Source of the DNA: Caballeronia fortuita
Lineage (GTDB): Bacteria > Pseudomonadota > Gammaproteobacteria > Burkholderiales > Burkholderiaceae
Assembly (NCBI RefSeq): GCF_001544835.2
Contig: NZ_FCNX02000020.1
Span: 53,022-117,021 of the forward strand
Reading direction: 5' to 3'
Length of the DNA: 64,000 nucleotides
Part shown: positions 17,006 to 25,853 of the stretch, one piece after another
Layout of the letters: each line of letters opens with the position of its first letter
Position numbering within the stretch: position 1 is the first letter of the stretch
Notes under the pieces: model-generated
What the model was told of the DNA's origin: nothing
The model's input: only the letters and a program-made list of their open reading frames with translations
The model's database searches: none
Translations under genes and position numbers: made by a program

Positions 17006-18379
17006 ATGTCCACGACTTCAGGCGTGCGCCATGCCAGGCCCGGCATGCTGCGGATCATCGCCACATCGAGCCTCGGCACGATGCTGGAATACTACGATTT
17101 CTTCGTCTATGTCGCGCTGACATCGACGCTCACGCACCTGTTTCTTCCCTCGACCGACCGGACCGTCGCCGCGATGGCCGGCGTCGCCACGTTCGGCATC
17201 GCGTATGTCGCGCGGCCGCTCGGCACGATCATCTTCAGCCCGATGTCCGACCGCATCGGACGCAAGAAGACCTTCGTCATCACGCTCGCGATCATGGGTA
17301 TCGCGACAGTCGGCATCGGCTGTCTGCCGACTTACGCGATGGCCGGCCTGCTCGCGCCGATAGGCCTCATCACGCTGCGCGTGGTGCAAGGCATCGCGCT
17401 CGGCGGCGAATACGGCTCGGCCGTCGTCTACGTGATGGAGCATGCGCCGTCAGGCCGCAAAGGCATGGCGACGAGCGTGCTGCAAAGTACCGCGAGCTTA
17501 GGTCTGCTGCTGGCGCTCGCGATCGTATCGGCACTGAAGTTTGCGCTCGATACAGCGGCATTCGATTCGTGGGGGTGGCGCGTGCCGTTCCTGATCTCGG
17601 CGCCGATCGTCGCGGTGGCGACATGGATTCGCCTCGGCATGACGGAAACGCCCGTGTTCGCGGAGATGAAGCAGGCGGGCCGTCTTTCGAAGTCGCCGTT
17701 GCAGGACACCCTATCGAGCGCGACATCGTGGAAGGCGATACTCGTCGCGATGTTCGGCGCGCAGGGCGGAACGTCGGTGTCGCTCTATACGTCCATCGTC
17801 TACATGCTGTACTTCCTGCAGAACGTGTTGAAGGTCGAGCCTTCCCGCGCGAATCTTTGCCTCGGCGTCGCTATCGTGGTGGCCGCGCCGCTGTACCCGG
17901 TGTTCGGCCGTCTGTCCGATGCAATCGGTCGCGCGCGTGTGATGCTGATCGGCATCGTGCTGTGGATACTCGCGGCGTATCCGGCTTTCGCGGGCATCAG
18001 GACGAACGCGCTCGCGGGCGGCTGGGCCACGGTGACGCTGCTCGTCGCGTTGCTCGCCGTGCTCACCGCGATGATCATGGCCCCGCTGCCCGCGTTCATC
18101 GCCGAATGTTTTCCGCCGCAAAGCAGGACCACGGGCTTCGGTTTGTCGCAACAACTCGGCAACGTGCTGTTCGGCGGCTTTCTTCCGTTGATCAGTCTTT
18201 CGCTCGTCAATCTGACAGGCAATCCGCTTGCGGGCGTCGGATATTCGATCGCCTCGCTGCTGCCGTGTCTCGCCGTCACGTTCTTCTGGGGACTGCGGCA
18301 GGACCGGCTCATCAGGCAGCGCAATCGCGATGTGCCGAGCGCCGCACATGCGGATGCGGGTCGATTCCCGGTGCGCTGA
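17006..18379 (+). CDS. MHS-type MFS transporter (metabolite:H+ symporter)
   Basis: A 457-residue MFS protein with 12 predicted helices. LEYYDFFVY near the start of TM1 and DRIGRKKTF in the loop after TM2 are typical of the MHS family (ShiA, ProP, KgtP, citrate carriers), which import organic acids, betaines or related metabolites with protons. ATG 17006 follows CACAGGAGACGACC, a strong ribosome site; a much longer open frame upstream overlaps the crotonase and is rejected. It closes the CoA-transferase/crotonase operon and probably imports the acid that the operon activates. Confidence 0.9.
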   Translation: MSTTSGVRHARPGMLRIIATSSLGTMLEYYDFFVYVALTSTLTHLFLPSTDRTVAAMAGVATFGIAYVARPLGTIIFSPMSDRIGRKKTFVITLAIMGIATVGIGCLPTYAMAGLLAPIGLITLRVVQGIALGGEYGSAVVYVMEHAPSGRKGMATSVLQSTASLGLLLALAIVSALKFALDTAAFDSWGWRVPFLISAPIVAVATWIRLGMTETPVFAEMKQAGRLSKSPLQDTLSSATSWKAILVAMFGAQGGTSVSLYTSIVYMLYFLQNVLKVEPSRANLCLGVAIVVAAPLYPVFGRLSDAIGRARVMLIGIVLWILAAYPAFAGIRTNALAGGWATVTLLVALLAVLTAMIMAPLPAFIAECFPPQSRTTGFGLSQQLGNVLFGGFLPLISLSLVNLTGNPLAGVGYSIASLLPCLAVTFFWGLRQDRLIRQRNRDVPSAAHADAGRFPVR

Positions 18380-18396
18380 ACCGGTCATGACACGAA

Positions 18397-18418
18397 GCGC
18401 GGCATCTTCATGCCGCGC
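18397..18418. terminator. Bidirectional hairpin between convergent genes
   Basis: GCGCGGCAT and ATGCCGCGC form a perfect 9-bp stem closing a CTTC loop, placed between two convergent stops (18379 and 18429). There is no long T-tract on either side, so it may act by stem strength alone. Confidence 0.55.
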
Positions 18419-18428
18419 CTCGCGCCGT

Positions 18429-19805
18429 TCAGGCGAGACCGCTCATCAGCGTGTACTTCACATGCACATATTCCTCGATGCCATGATGACTGCCTTCGCG
18501 ACCGTAGCCGGACTGCTTCACGCCGCCGAACGGCACCGATGCCGTGCCGACCGAGCCGGAGTTGAGAATCACCATGCCCGACTCGATGTTGCGCGAGAGC
18601 CGGAACGAGCGGCCCAGATCGCGCGTGAACGCGTAGGCGACGAGACCGTATTCGCTGTCGTTGCTGCGCGCGATGACTTCGGCTTCGGTCGAGAAGCGAT
18701 ACACCGGGAAGACGGGACCGAAGATCTCGGTCGATGCGATCGGCATGTCGTCCGCGACATCGACGAGAATGGTCGGCGCATAGAAGAGTCCGCCTTTCGC
18801 GTGCGGGTGTCCGCCGAGCACGACCTTCGCGCCGCGTCCGCGCGTATCGTCGACGAGCTTGCCGACCTTCTCGATGGCCGCGCGATTGATGAGCGGACCG
18901 ACGACGAATCCGTCCTGCAGGCCCTGATCGACCGGAATCGCTTCGACGAGCGCCTTCACGCGCTGCACGAACGCATCGTGCACGCTCGCCTGAACATACA
19001 CGCGGTTCGGCGAAATGCAGACCTGTCCGCTGTTGCGCAGCTTCGCGGAAACGAGCGCCTTCGCTGCTTCGTCGAGATCGGCGTCGTCGAAGACGATGAA
19101 GGGCGCGTTGCCGCCGAGTTCCATCGTCATCTTTTTCAGCGTGCCGGCGCACTGCGAGGCGAGCAGCTTGCCGACCGCCGTCGAACCGGTGAACGAAATC
19201 TTGCGGATGCGCGGATCGTCGGTGATGAGCTTGCCGATCTGCGCGGGGTCGCCCGTCACCATCTCGAAGACGCCTTCCGGAATGCCCGCGCGGCGCGCGT
19301 ATTCGAGCAGCTTGTATGCGGTAAGCGGCGTTTCTTCGGCAGGCTTCAAGAGGATCGTGCAACCGGCCGCGAGCGCGGTCGCCACCTTGCGCGTGATCAT
19401 CATGAACGGAAAGTTCCACGGCGTGATCGACGCAACCGGTCCGACAGGTTCTTTCGTGACGATCACTGCGGCGTCTCTCGCGTGAGTGGGGATGGTGTCG
19501 CCGTACACGCGCTTCGCTTCTTCCGCATACCATTCGACGAAGCCGAGGCCATAGTCGATTTCACCGAACGCTTCCGACATGCACTTGCCGTTCTCGCGGC
19601 ACATCAGCTCGGCGAACGCGGTCTTGTCGGCGCTGACGAGTTCGAACCATGTGCGCAGCAATGCGCTGCGCTCGCGCGCCAAGGTGCGCGACCACGTTGG
19701 AAACGCGGCGCACGTGCGGTCGATGGCCGCGCGCACCTGCGCTTCCGAATGATGTTCGACTTGCCCGACGAGCGAGCCGTCGGCGGGATTGAGTACATCG
19801 ATCAT
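18429..19805 (-). CDS. NAD(P)-dependent succinate-semialdehyde-dehydrogenase-like aldehyde dehydrogenase
   Basis: A 458-residue class I aldehyde dehydrogenase closest in pattern to GabD-type enzymes. Visible residues are N131 in TPWNFP, the FTGST cofactor loop (205-209), the base E229 in MELGGNAP and the nucleophile C263 in NSGQVCISPNR. It oxidises an aldehyde, perhaps a semialdehyde, to the acid. ATG 19805 follows GGAGAACAAGC, so the ten extra residues up to 19835 are unlikely. It converges on the MHS transporter and is divergent from an AraC regulator, which is its most likely controller. Confidence 0.9.
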   Translation of the reverse strand: MIDVLNPADGSLVGQVEHHSEAQVRAAIDRTCAAFPTWSRTLARERSALLRTWFELVSADKTAFAELMCRENGKCMSEAFGEIDYGLGFVEWYAEEAKRVYGDTIPTHARDAAVIVTKEPVGPVASITPWNFPFMMITRKVATALAAGCTILLKPAEETPLTAYKLLEYARRAGIPEGVFEMVTGDPAQIGKLITDDPRIRKISFTGSTAVGKLLASQCAGTLKKMTMELGGNAPFIVFDDADLDEAAKALVSAKLRNSGQVCISPNRVYVQASVHDAFVQRVKALVEAIPVDQGLQDGFVVGPLINRAAIEKVGKLVDDTRGRGAKVVLGGHPHAKGGLFYAPTILVDVADDMPIASTEIFGPVFPVYRFSTEAEVIARSNDSEYGLVAYAFTRDLGRSFRLSRNIESGMVILNSGSVGTASVPFGGVKQSGYGREGSHHGIEEYVHVKYTLMSGLA

Positions 19806-19929
19806 GCTTGTTCTCCGAGGTGAGTTGACTTGCATGATCGGATGTTAGGGATATAACGATGCGACGAGAACGCGTGATCGTCTGCGAAGCTTGCCCGATC
19901 CTATCAACACGTCTTTATCAAAAAAAAGG

Positions 19930-20910
19930 ATGAAAACGCACCGCAGCGACACATTTCCGGCGATCGAAAACGAAGCCGCGGCGCTGGCCCGCGTGCACGC
20001 TTCGATGGTGAGCCGGCTCCTCGAACTGGCGCCGAACGAAGGCTATAACACGACGCCGATGCCGGACATTCGCCTGTTGCGATCGAACCGGCCGCTCACG
20101 CGCACGCCCGTGCTGTACGAGCCGGGGATCGTCGTGATCGCGCAGGGGCGCAAGCGCGGCTATCTCGGCAACAAGGTCTATGTCTACGATGCGCAGCACT
20201 ATCTGGCCGTCGCGCTGCCGCTGCCGTTCTCCATGGAAACCGACGCCACCGCCGACGAGCCGTTGCTCGCGGTGTACGTGCGTCTCGATCCGGTGCTCGC
20301 CGCCGATGTGCTGTTGCAGATCGACGAGCGCAACGGCGTGGTGCCGGGCGAGCCGGGCGGCATGGCCACGACGCGTCTCGATGTGGCGCTCGGCGAAACG
20401 ATGCTGCGCTTTCTCGACGCGATGCGCGATCCACTCGAAGCCGCGCTACTGGGGCCGTCGCTCGTGCGGGAGATTTACTTTCGCGTGTTCATCGGCGAAC
20501 AGGGCGCCTCGATGCGCGCGGCGCTCGATCTGGATGGCCACTTCGGGCGCATTTCCAGGGCGCTGCGCAAGATTCATTCGAGCTATGCCGAGACGCTGAC
20601 GATAGAAACGCTGGCGCGCGAAGCGGCGATGAGTGTGCCGTCGTTTCATATGCACTTCAAGGCGGCCACGAAGACATCGCCGTTGCAGTACATCAAGTCG
20701 ACGCGGCTGCATCAGGCAAGATTGTTGATGGCGCGGCAAGGCATGACCGCGGCGGCGGCGAGTGCGCGAGTCGGGTATGAGAGCGCGTCGCAGTTCAGTC
20801 GCGAGTTCAAGCGGTTATTCGGCGGCACGCCTTCGGAGGAGTTGCGGAGAATGAAGCGGCATTTTGCGGTGCCCGAGGCGGGGGAGTCGATGTATGTGTC
20901 GTCGCATTGA
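19930..20910 (+). CDS. AraC-family regulator with AraC_N (YqhC-like) domain
   Basis: About 326 residues. The N-terminal half is an AraC_N cupin-like domain of the YqhC type (LYEPGIVVIAQGRKRGYLG, YLAVALPLPF), and the C-terminus is the double HTH (LAREAAMSVPSFHMHFK, then SARVGYESASQFSREFKRLFG). YqhC-type regulators respond to aldehydes, which suits the divergent aldehyde dehydrogenase. ATG 19930 sits just after an A-rich AAAAAAAGG; an in-frame TTG at 19891 is an alternative. Confidence 0.9.
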   Translation: MKTHRSDTFPAIENEAAALARVHASMVSRLLELAPNEGYNTTPMPDIRLLRSNRPLTRTPVLYEPGIVVIAQGRKRGYLGNKVYVYDAQHYLAVALPLPFSMETDATADEPLLAVYVRLDPVLAADVLLQIDERNGVVPGEPGGMATTRLDVALGETMLRFLDAMRDPLEAALLGPSLVREIYFRVFIGEQGASMRAALDLDGHFGRISRALRKIHSSYAETLTIETLAREAAMSVPSFHMHFKAATKTSPLQYIKSTRLHQARLLMARQGMTAAAASARVGYESASQFSREFKRLFGGTPSEELRRMKRHFAVPEAGESMYVSSH

Positions 20911-20930
20911 TTCCGTGGTCGAACTCCCCA

Positions 20931-21884
20931 TCAAAGCTCACCACGCCGCACCTGTTCGTCCCGCTTCTCCTTGCATAGCTCGATGAACCTCTGCACCGGC
21001 GCCGTCGCCGTCGCCCCGCGACGCGTGGCGATGCCGTAGGGCGCGCCGCGCCGTTCTATCCGAATCGGCAGCACGGCCATCATCCCGTGCGCCTGAAAAT
21101 ACTGCGCGACTTTCAGCGGCATGAGCGCCACCGTCCCCGCGCTCGCGCGCAGCAGCGACAACGTTGCGAACGTGGATGACGTCTCGATGGCATAACGCGG
21201 GAAGGGCACGTTGGCGTCGTCGAAAAGCTGTTCGAGCAGCGAGCGCATCGGCAGGGCGGCTTGCGGGACGATCCACGGATTGCCGGCGAGCTCTTCGAGC
21301 GTCAGGCGCTGCACGCTCGCCAGCGCATCGGCGCCATCGACCACGAGACACACTTCCTCCACTTCGAGCGGAATGAAATCGTAAGCCTCAGGGTGAACAC
21401 TGATGCTCGGCCGCCCTATGACGAGATCGAGCAGACGCTGATCGAGCATCGACAGCAAACGCGCGCTGTTGTCCTCCCACACCTCGACCGACACGTCCGG
21501 CTGCACGTGCCGCAACGCGCGCAGGATCGGCGCGAGCCACTCGGGCATCGAACCCATCACCGCGCCGATCGCGAGCATGCCGCCGCCGCCGCGCATGATC
21601 GCCGCAAGCTCGTCGCGCAACGCGCCGATCTCCGAGCGCACCGCGCGCGCATGACGGATCACGCAGCGTCCGAGTTCGTTCGGCACGATGCCCCGCGGCG
21701 AGCGCGCGAACAATTCCGTGCCGAACATCGCCTCGATCTCGCGCAGCGACTTGGTCGTCGCGGGCTGCGAGAGCGACACCTGCTGCGCCGCCTTGCGCAG
21801 CGATCCGTGGTCGTCCAGCGCGATCAAAAGCGCGACGTGATTGCCGCGCAGCCGCCTCAATATCGCATCGATACTGGTTATCAC
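20931..21884 (-). CDS. LysR-family regulator (GbpR/PcaQ-like subfamily)
   Basis: A 317-residue LysR regulator beginning at GTG 21884; an in-frame stop lies 21 bases upstream, and GGAG precedes the GTG by 9 bases. The HTH (SLRKAAQQVSLSQPATTKSLREIE) is of the GbpR/PcaQ type with LIALDDHGSL before it. Its first codons overlap the 56-bp element shared with a second promoter near 31042. That suggests this protein controls the divergent hydantoinase operon and the 31173 transporter operon, and possibly itself. The effector is unknown, probably an intermediate of the pathway. Confidence 0.9.
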   Translation of the reverse strand: MITSIDAILRRLRGNHVALLIALDDHGSLRKAAQQVSLSQPATTKSLREIEAMFGTELFARSPRGIVPNELGRCVIRHARAVRSEIGALRDELAAIMRGGGGMLAIGAVMGSMPEWLAPILRALRHVQPDVSVEVWEDNSARLLSMLDQRLLDLVIGRPSISVHPEAYDFIPLEVEEVCLVVDGADALASVQRLTLEELAGNPWIVPQAALPMRSLLEQLFDDANVPFPRYAIETSSTFATLSLLRASAGTVALMPLKVAQYFQAHGMMAVLPIRIERRGAPYGIATRRGATATAPVQRFIELCKEKRDEQVRRGEL

Positions 21885-21928
21885 CGATATAACTCCAGCG
21901 TCTCACCTGATCGGAAGGTTTCATTATC
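21873..21928. promoter_or_regulatory. Shared regulatory element, copy A (LysR box and promoter)
   Basis: ACTGGTTATCACCGATATAA, then after a few variable bases TCTCACCTGATC (21901-21912), then TTTCA-N-TATC (to 21928). The same blocks occur with identical spacing at 31042-31097. Inside lies GGTTAT-N7-ATAACT, a near-perfect dyad in the T-N11-A LysR format. Copy A overlaps the GTG of the LysR gene and lies about 140 bp before the hydantoinase start. Confidence 0.75.
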
Positions 21929-22069
21929 TGGCCGCGCCGATGCCTCTTTACACTGGTTCGGTCGATGTTCGTCACAGCCGGGCGCTCGACGGCGCGGCTC
22001 GATCATGCCGGAACACACGCGGCCTCGGCAAGCGAACCGGAAATCACGCATCCACGGGAGAGAGGCAAA

Positions 22070-24115
22070 TTGAAAAGAATCGGACTCGATGTCGGCGGCA
22101 CCTTCACCGATGTCGTGATGGTGGACGACGAAGAAGGGCGCATCTGGTCGACCAAGGTGCCGACGACGCCGAAGGACCGCGTCATCGGCACGATCGAAGG
22201 CTTTCGCCGGATTCTTGAACTGTCGGGCACGGATAGCGCCGATGTCGGGTTCATCGGACACGGTACGACGATGGCGACCAACATGGTCGTCGAAGGCACG
22301 GGCGCAAAGACTGCGCTCATCACGACACGCGGCTTTCGCGACATCCTCGAACTAAGGCGCGTGTCGCGTCACGACCGCGCCGATCTTTACGACCTGCTGT
22401 TCGACAATCCGCGTCCGCTCGTCGAGCGCCGCTGGCGGCTCGAAGTGAACGAGCGCCTGCGTCACGACGGCAGCATCGAAACGCCGCTGGATCAAGCGCA
22501 GCTCGAGGCGCTCGCCGAAGACATTCGCGCATCGGATGTCGAAGCGGTCGCCGTGTGCTTCCTGCATGCGCACGTCAATCCGCGGCACGAACGGGAAGCC
22601 GTCGATGCGCTGCGCCGCCTGCTGCCGGAGCACTTCATCTGCGCATCGCACGAAGTGAATCCCGAATCGATGGAATACGAGCGCGCCAGCTCGACCGTCA
22701 TCAATGCGATGTTAGGTCCGGTCTGCGGGCGCTATATCGGCAGGCTCATCAGCGCGCTGGCGCAGCACGGCTTCGCGGGCAAGTTCCTCTTCATGCAGTC
22801 GAACGGCGGGCTCGCGAGTCCGGCGATGGTCGCCGACAAACCGATCGTGCTGCTCGAATCCGGGCCTGCGGGCGGCGTCTCGGCGGCGATCCGCAACTGC
22901 GAGAAGAGCGAGCTGAAGAACGCGATTCTCGGCGACATGGGCGGCACCACGTTCGATGTGTCGCTGATCCGCGATTCGCGTCCCGAGCTGCGCAACAAGA
23001 GCCTGCTGCACACGTACACCGTGCGCTCGCCGAGCATCGACATCGATTCGGTCGGCGCGGGCGGCGGCTCGATCGTGTGGATCGACGCGGGCGGCGGGGT
23101 GCGCATCGGACCGGAAAGCGCGGGCGCTGATCCGGGACCTGCGTGCTACGGGCGCGGCGGCACGCGTCCGACGGTCACGGACTGCAATCTCGTGCTCGGT
23201 TATATCGATCCCGACAGCTTCCTCGGCGGCGAATTCAAGCTCGATGCGCAGGCCGCATGGCGCGTCGTCGATGAAGTCATTGCGAAGCCGCTCGGCGTTT
23301 CCGTGCCCGAAGCCGCGCAAGTCGTGCGCTCGGTGGCGAACGCGCTGATGGCGCAGGCCATCCGCATCATGACGGTCGAGCGCGGCTACGATCCGCGCGA
23401 GTTCTCGTACATCTGCTACGGCGGCGCGGGGCCGGTTCACGCGGTCGATCTCGCGCACGAAATGGGCATCCGCCGGGTGGTGATTCCGCCGCTGCCGGGC
23501 CTTTTCAGCGCGTTCGGCATGACGGTCGCGGACCAGCAATACGACTACCAGCGTCCGCTCGAAAGCGATCTCGCGATGATCGACGACGCGACCCTGCACG
23601 CCGCGCTCGACGAACTCACGGCGCTCGGCATGGAAGAGCTCGAACGTCACGGCGTCGAAGCGCAGGGTGTGAAGGTCGTGCGTCTCGCCGATTGCCGCTA
23701 CGCCGGCCAGCCCGATGTCATCACCGTCGAAGTGCAGGCCGAGGCGCCCGGCATCCGCGCGGCGCTCGCGCAAGCCTTCGAGGACGCGCATCTGCGGCAA
23801 TGGAACTTCATCAGCAAGGACAAGCCGGTCGTGGTCGCCAACGTGCGCCTGCAACTCGTCACGACGACCGGCTGGCGCGGCTCGGTCGCGCGCGCCGATA
23901 GCGATGCGCCGCCGCAGCCGGTGCGCACGCGCGAAGTGTATTTCGATGGCCACGCGCGCACGCTGCCGGTGTTCGCGCGCACGCAGATTCCCGTCGGCGC
24001 GACCATCGAAGGGCCGGCGGTCATCGAAGAACACAGCAGTTGCGCGGTGCTGAAGGCGTCGCATGTCGCGCGCGTCGATCCCGATCTCAATCTCGTCATT
24101 GAACTGGCAGCCTGA
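22070..24115 (+). CDS. Hydantoinase/oxoprolinase family subunit A (HyuA-like)
   Basis: About 681 residues from TTG 22070, placed just after a strong GGGAGAGAGG. Starting further upstream would add an unrelated leader. The N-terminus KRIGLDVGGTFTDVVMV is the hydantoinase A ATP-binding motif, GDMGGTTFDVS lies near the middle, and GPESAGADPGPACYG is the usual signature. With HyuB it forms an ATP-dependent ring-opening enzyme (N-methylhydantoinase, 5-oxoprolinase) or an acetone/acetophenone-carboxylase-like complex. HyuB follows 4 bp downstream. The co-encoded CoA-transferase, hydratase and HMG-CoA-lyase-like protein suggest its product is a carboxylic acid. Confidence 0.9.
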   Translation: MKRIGLDVGGTFTDVVMVDDEEGRIWSTKVPTTPKDRVIGTIEGFRRILELSGTDSADVGFIGHGTTMATNMVVEGTGAKTALITTRGFRDILELRRVSRHDRADLYDLLFDNPRPLVERRWRLEVNERLRHDGSIETPLDQAQLEALAEDIRASDVEAVAVCFLHAHVNPRHEREAVDALRRLLPEHFICASHEVNPESMEYERASSTVINAMLGPVCGRYIGRLISALAQHGFAGKFLFMQSNGGLASPAMVADKPIVLLESGPAGGVSAAIRNCEKSELKNAILGDMGGTTFDVSLIRDSRPELRNKSLLHTYTVRSPSIDIDSVGAGGGSIVWIDAGGGVRIGPESAGADPGPACYGRGGTRPTVTDCNLVLGYIDPDSFLGGEFKLDAQAAWRVVDEVIAKPLGVSVPEAAQVVRSVANALMAQAIRIMTVERGYDPREFSYICYGGAGPVHAVDLAHEMGIRRVVIPPLPGLFSAFGMTVADQQYDYQRPLESDLAMIDDATLHAALDELTALGMEELERHGVEAQGVKVVRLADCRYAGQPDVITVEVQAEAPGIRAALAQAFEDAHLRQWNFISKDKPVVVANVRLQLVTTTGWRGSVARADSDAPPQPVRTREVYFDGHARTLPVFARTQIPVGATIEGPAVIEEHSSCAVLKASHVARVDPDLNLVIELAA

Positions 24116-24119
24116 ATTC

Positions 24120-25853
24120 ATGGACATCGTCACTTACGAAATCATCCGCAGCAGTCTCTTCGCGATCGCCCGTGAAATGAAGATCGCGATGATGCGCACC
24201 GCCGGCAGCCCGCTCATGCACGCGAGCGGCGATTCGTCGGCGGCCATTTTCGACGCCGACATGCAGCTCGTCGCGCAAGGCAACGACATCCCGACGATGC
24301 TCGGCTCGGCCGTCATCTCGACGCGCGTGTCGGTGGAAGCGGTCGGGCGCGACAACCTGCGCCCCGGCGACGTGATCGTCAGCAACGACGCGTATGTCGG
24401 CGGCGGCAATCATCAACCCGACGTGCAGTTCACGCGGCCGGTGTTCGCGGGCGGCAGGATCGTCGCGTTCGTGATGACGCGCGGGCACTGGACCGACATC
24501 GGCGGGCAGTCGCCGGGCAGCTATACCGTGACGACGTGGGACGTCTTCGCCGAAGGCATCCGCATTCCGCCGGTGTTTCTGTATCGCAACGACGAGCCGG
24601 TTCAGGACATGCTCAACCTGCTCACGCGCAACAGCCGCAACGCGCACGAATTGCTGCTCGACATTCAGGCGCAATACGCGGGCACGTTCGTCGGCGACCG
24701 GCGCATCGGCGAACTGGTGGCGAAGTACGGCGCCGATGCGCTGCGCGACGTGATGAGCCAGAGTCTCGATCACTCGGAGAAGCTGATCCGCGCGGAGATC
24801 GCGCGCATTCCGGACGGCGTGTACGAAGCGCAGGAGTATCTCGATCCGATCGAAGCGCCGGGCTGGAAGCAGGAGCGGCCGCTGCTCAAGGTGAAGATCA
24901 CGAAGGCGGGCGATCACATCACCTTCGATTACACCGGCACCGGGCCGCAGGCGCGCGGCGGCATCAACTGTCCGCTGTCGGTGACGTGCAACAGCACCTG
25001 GTTCACGGTGAAGGCGCTGACCGATCCGGGCATCCCGACGAATCAAGGCTGCTATCGGCCGGTGACGATCATCGCGCCCGAGGGCAGCGTGCTCAATTGC
25101 CGCTATCCGGCTTCGGTGGTGTCGGGCAACACCGAGACTTCGCCGCGCGTGATCGATCTGCTGCTCAAGGCGCTCGCGCCCGCTGTGCCCGAGCGCATCA
25201 CGGGACAAAGCAACTGCGCGTCGTGCGCGGGCATTTTCAGCGGACGCGATACCGATGCGGCGCGCATCGCCCGTACCGGTCAGGAATTCGTCACCATGCA
25301 CGACGTTCACGCGGGCGGCATGGGCGCGCGCGCGGGCAAGGACGGCGTGAGCGGCGTGCGCGTCTATGTCGGCAACGCGGGCAGCCAGTCGATCGAGATG
25401 ATCGAAGCGACATCGCCGCTGACGGTCGAGGAATGGTCGCTCGTCACCGACAGCGGCGGCGCGGGACGTCAGCGCGGCGGGCTGACATCGCGGCGCGTGT
25501 ATCGCGTCGAATACGACGAAGCCACGTTCACCGTCTCCGGCGAGCGCGGCCGTTCCGCGCCCGAAGGCCACTTCGGCGGACAGCCCGGCACGCGCTTCCT
25601 GTGCATCGTCGAGCGCGCGGACGGCAGCAGGCACGAGGTCGCGGCGAAAGGCGGCCAGACGGTCGTGTATCGCGGCGATCGCGTGACCGTGCAGCCCGCG
25701 GGCAGCGGCGGTTATGGCAATCCGCGCGAACGTGAAGAGACACGTATCGACGCGGATATCGCCGATGGCTACGTCAGCGCCGATGCCGCCGCGCGGCTTT
25801 ATGGCCGCACGCGCGAAACCATCGACGCACCGCTCGAAGTCACCGCCGAATGA
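24120..25853 (+). CDS. Hydantoinase/oxoprolinase family subunit B (HyuB-like)
   Basis: About 577 residues from ATG 24120, which follows the HyuA stop by 4 bp. The protein begins MDIVTYEIIRSSLFAIAREM, then MRTAGSPLMHASGDSSAAIFD and GDVIVSNDAYVGGGNH, all conserved in HyuB and acetone-carboxylase alpha-like subunits. The C-terminal half carries SGGAGRQRGG and the GGYGNP ending typical of the family. It acts as the catalytic partner of HyuA in the cytoplasm. The stop overlaps the next CoA-transferase start. Confidence 0.9.
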   Translation: MDIVTYEIIRSSLFAIAREMKIAMMRTAGSPLMHASGDSSAAIFDADMQLVAQGNDIPTMLGSAVISTRVSVEAVGRDNLRPGDVIVSNDAYVGGGNHQPDVQFTRPVFAGGRIVAFVMTRGHWTDIGGQSPGSYTVTTWDVFAEGIRIPPVFLYRNDEPVQDMLNLLTRNSRNAHELLLDIQAQYAGTFVGDRRIGELVAKYGADALRDVMSQSLDHSEKLIRAEIARIPDGVYEAQEYLDPIEAPGWKQERPLLKVKITKAGDHITFDYTGTGPQARGGINCPLSVTCNSTWFTVKALTDPGIPTNQGCYRPVTIIAPEGSVLNCRYPASVVSGNTETSPRVIDLLLKALAPAVPERITGQSNCASCAGIFSGRDTDAARIARTGQEFVTMHDVHAGGMGARAGKDGVSGVRVYVGNAGSQSIEMIEATSPLTVEEWSLVTDSGGAGRQRGGLTSRRVYRVEYDEATFTVSGERGRSAPEGHFGGQPGTRFLCIVERADGSRHEVAAKGGQTVVYRGDRVTVQPAGSGGYGNPREREETRIDADIADGYVSADAAARLYGRTRETIDAPLEVTAE

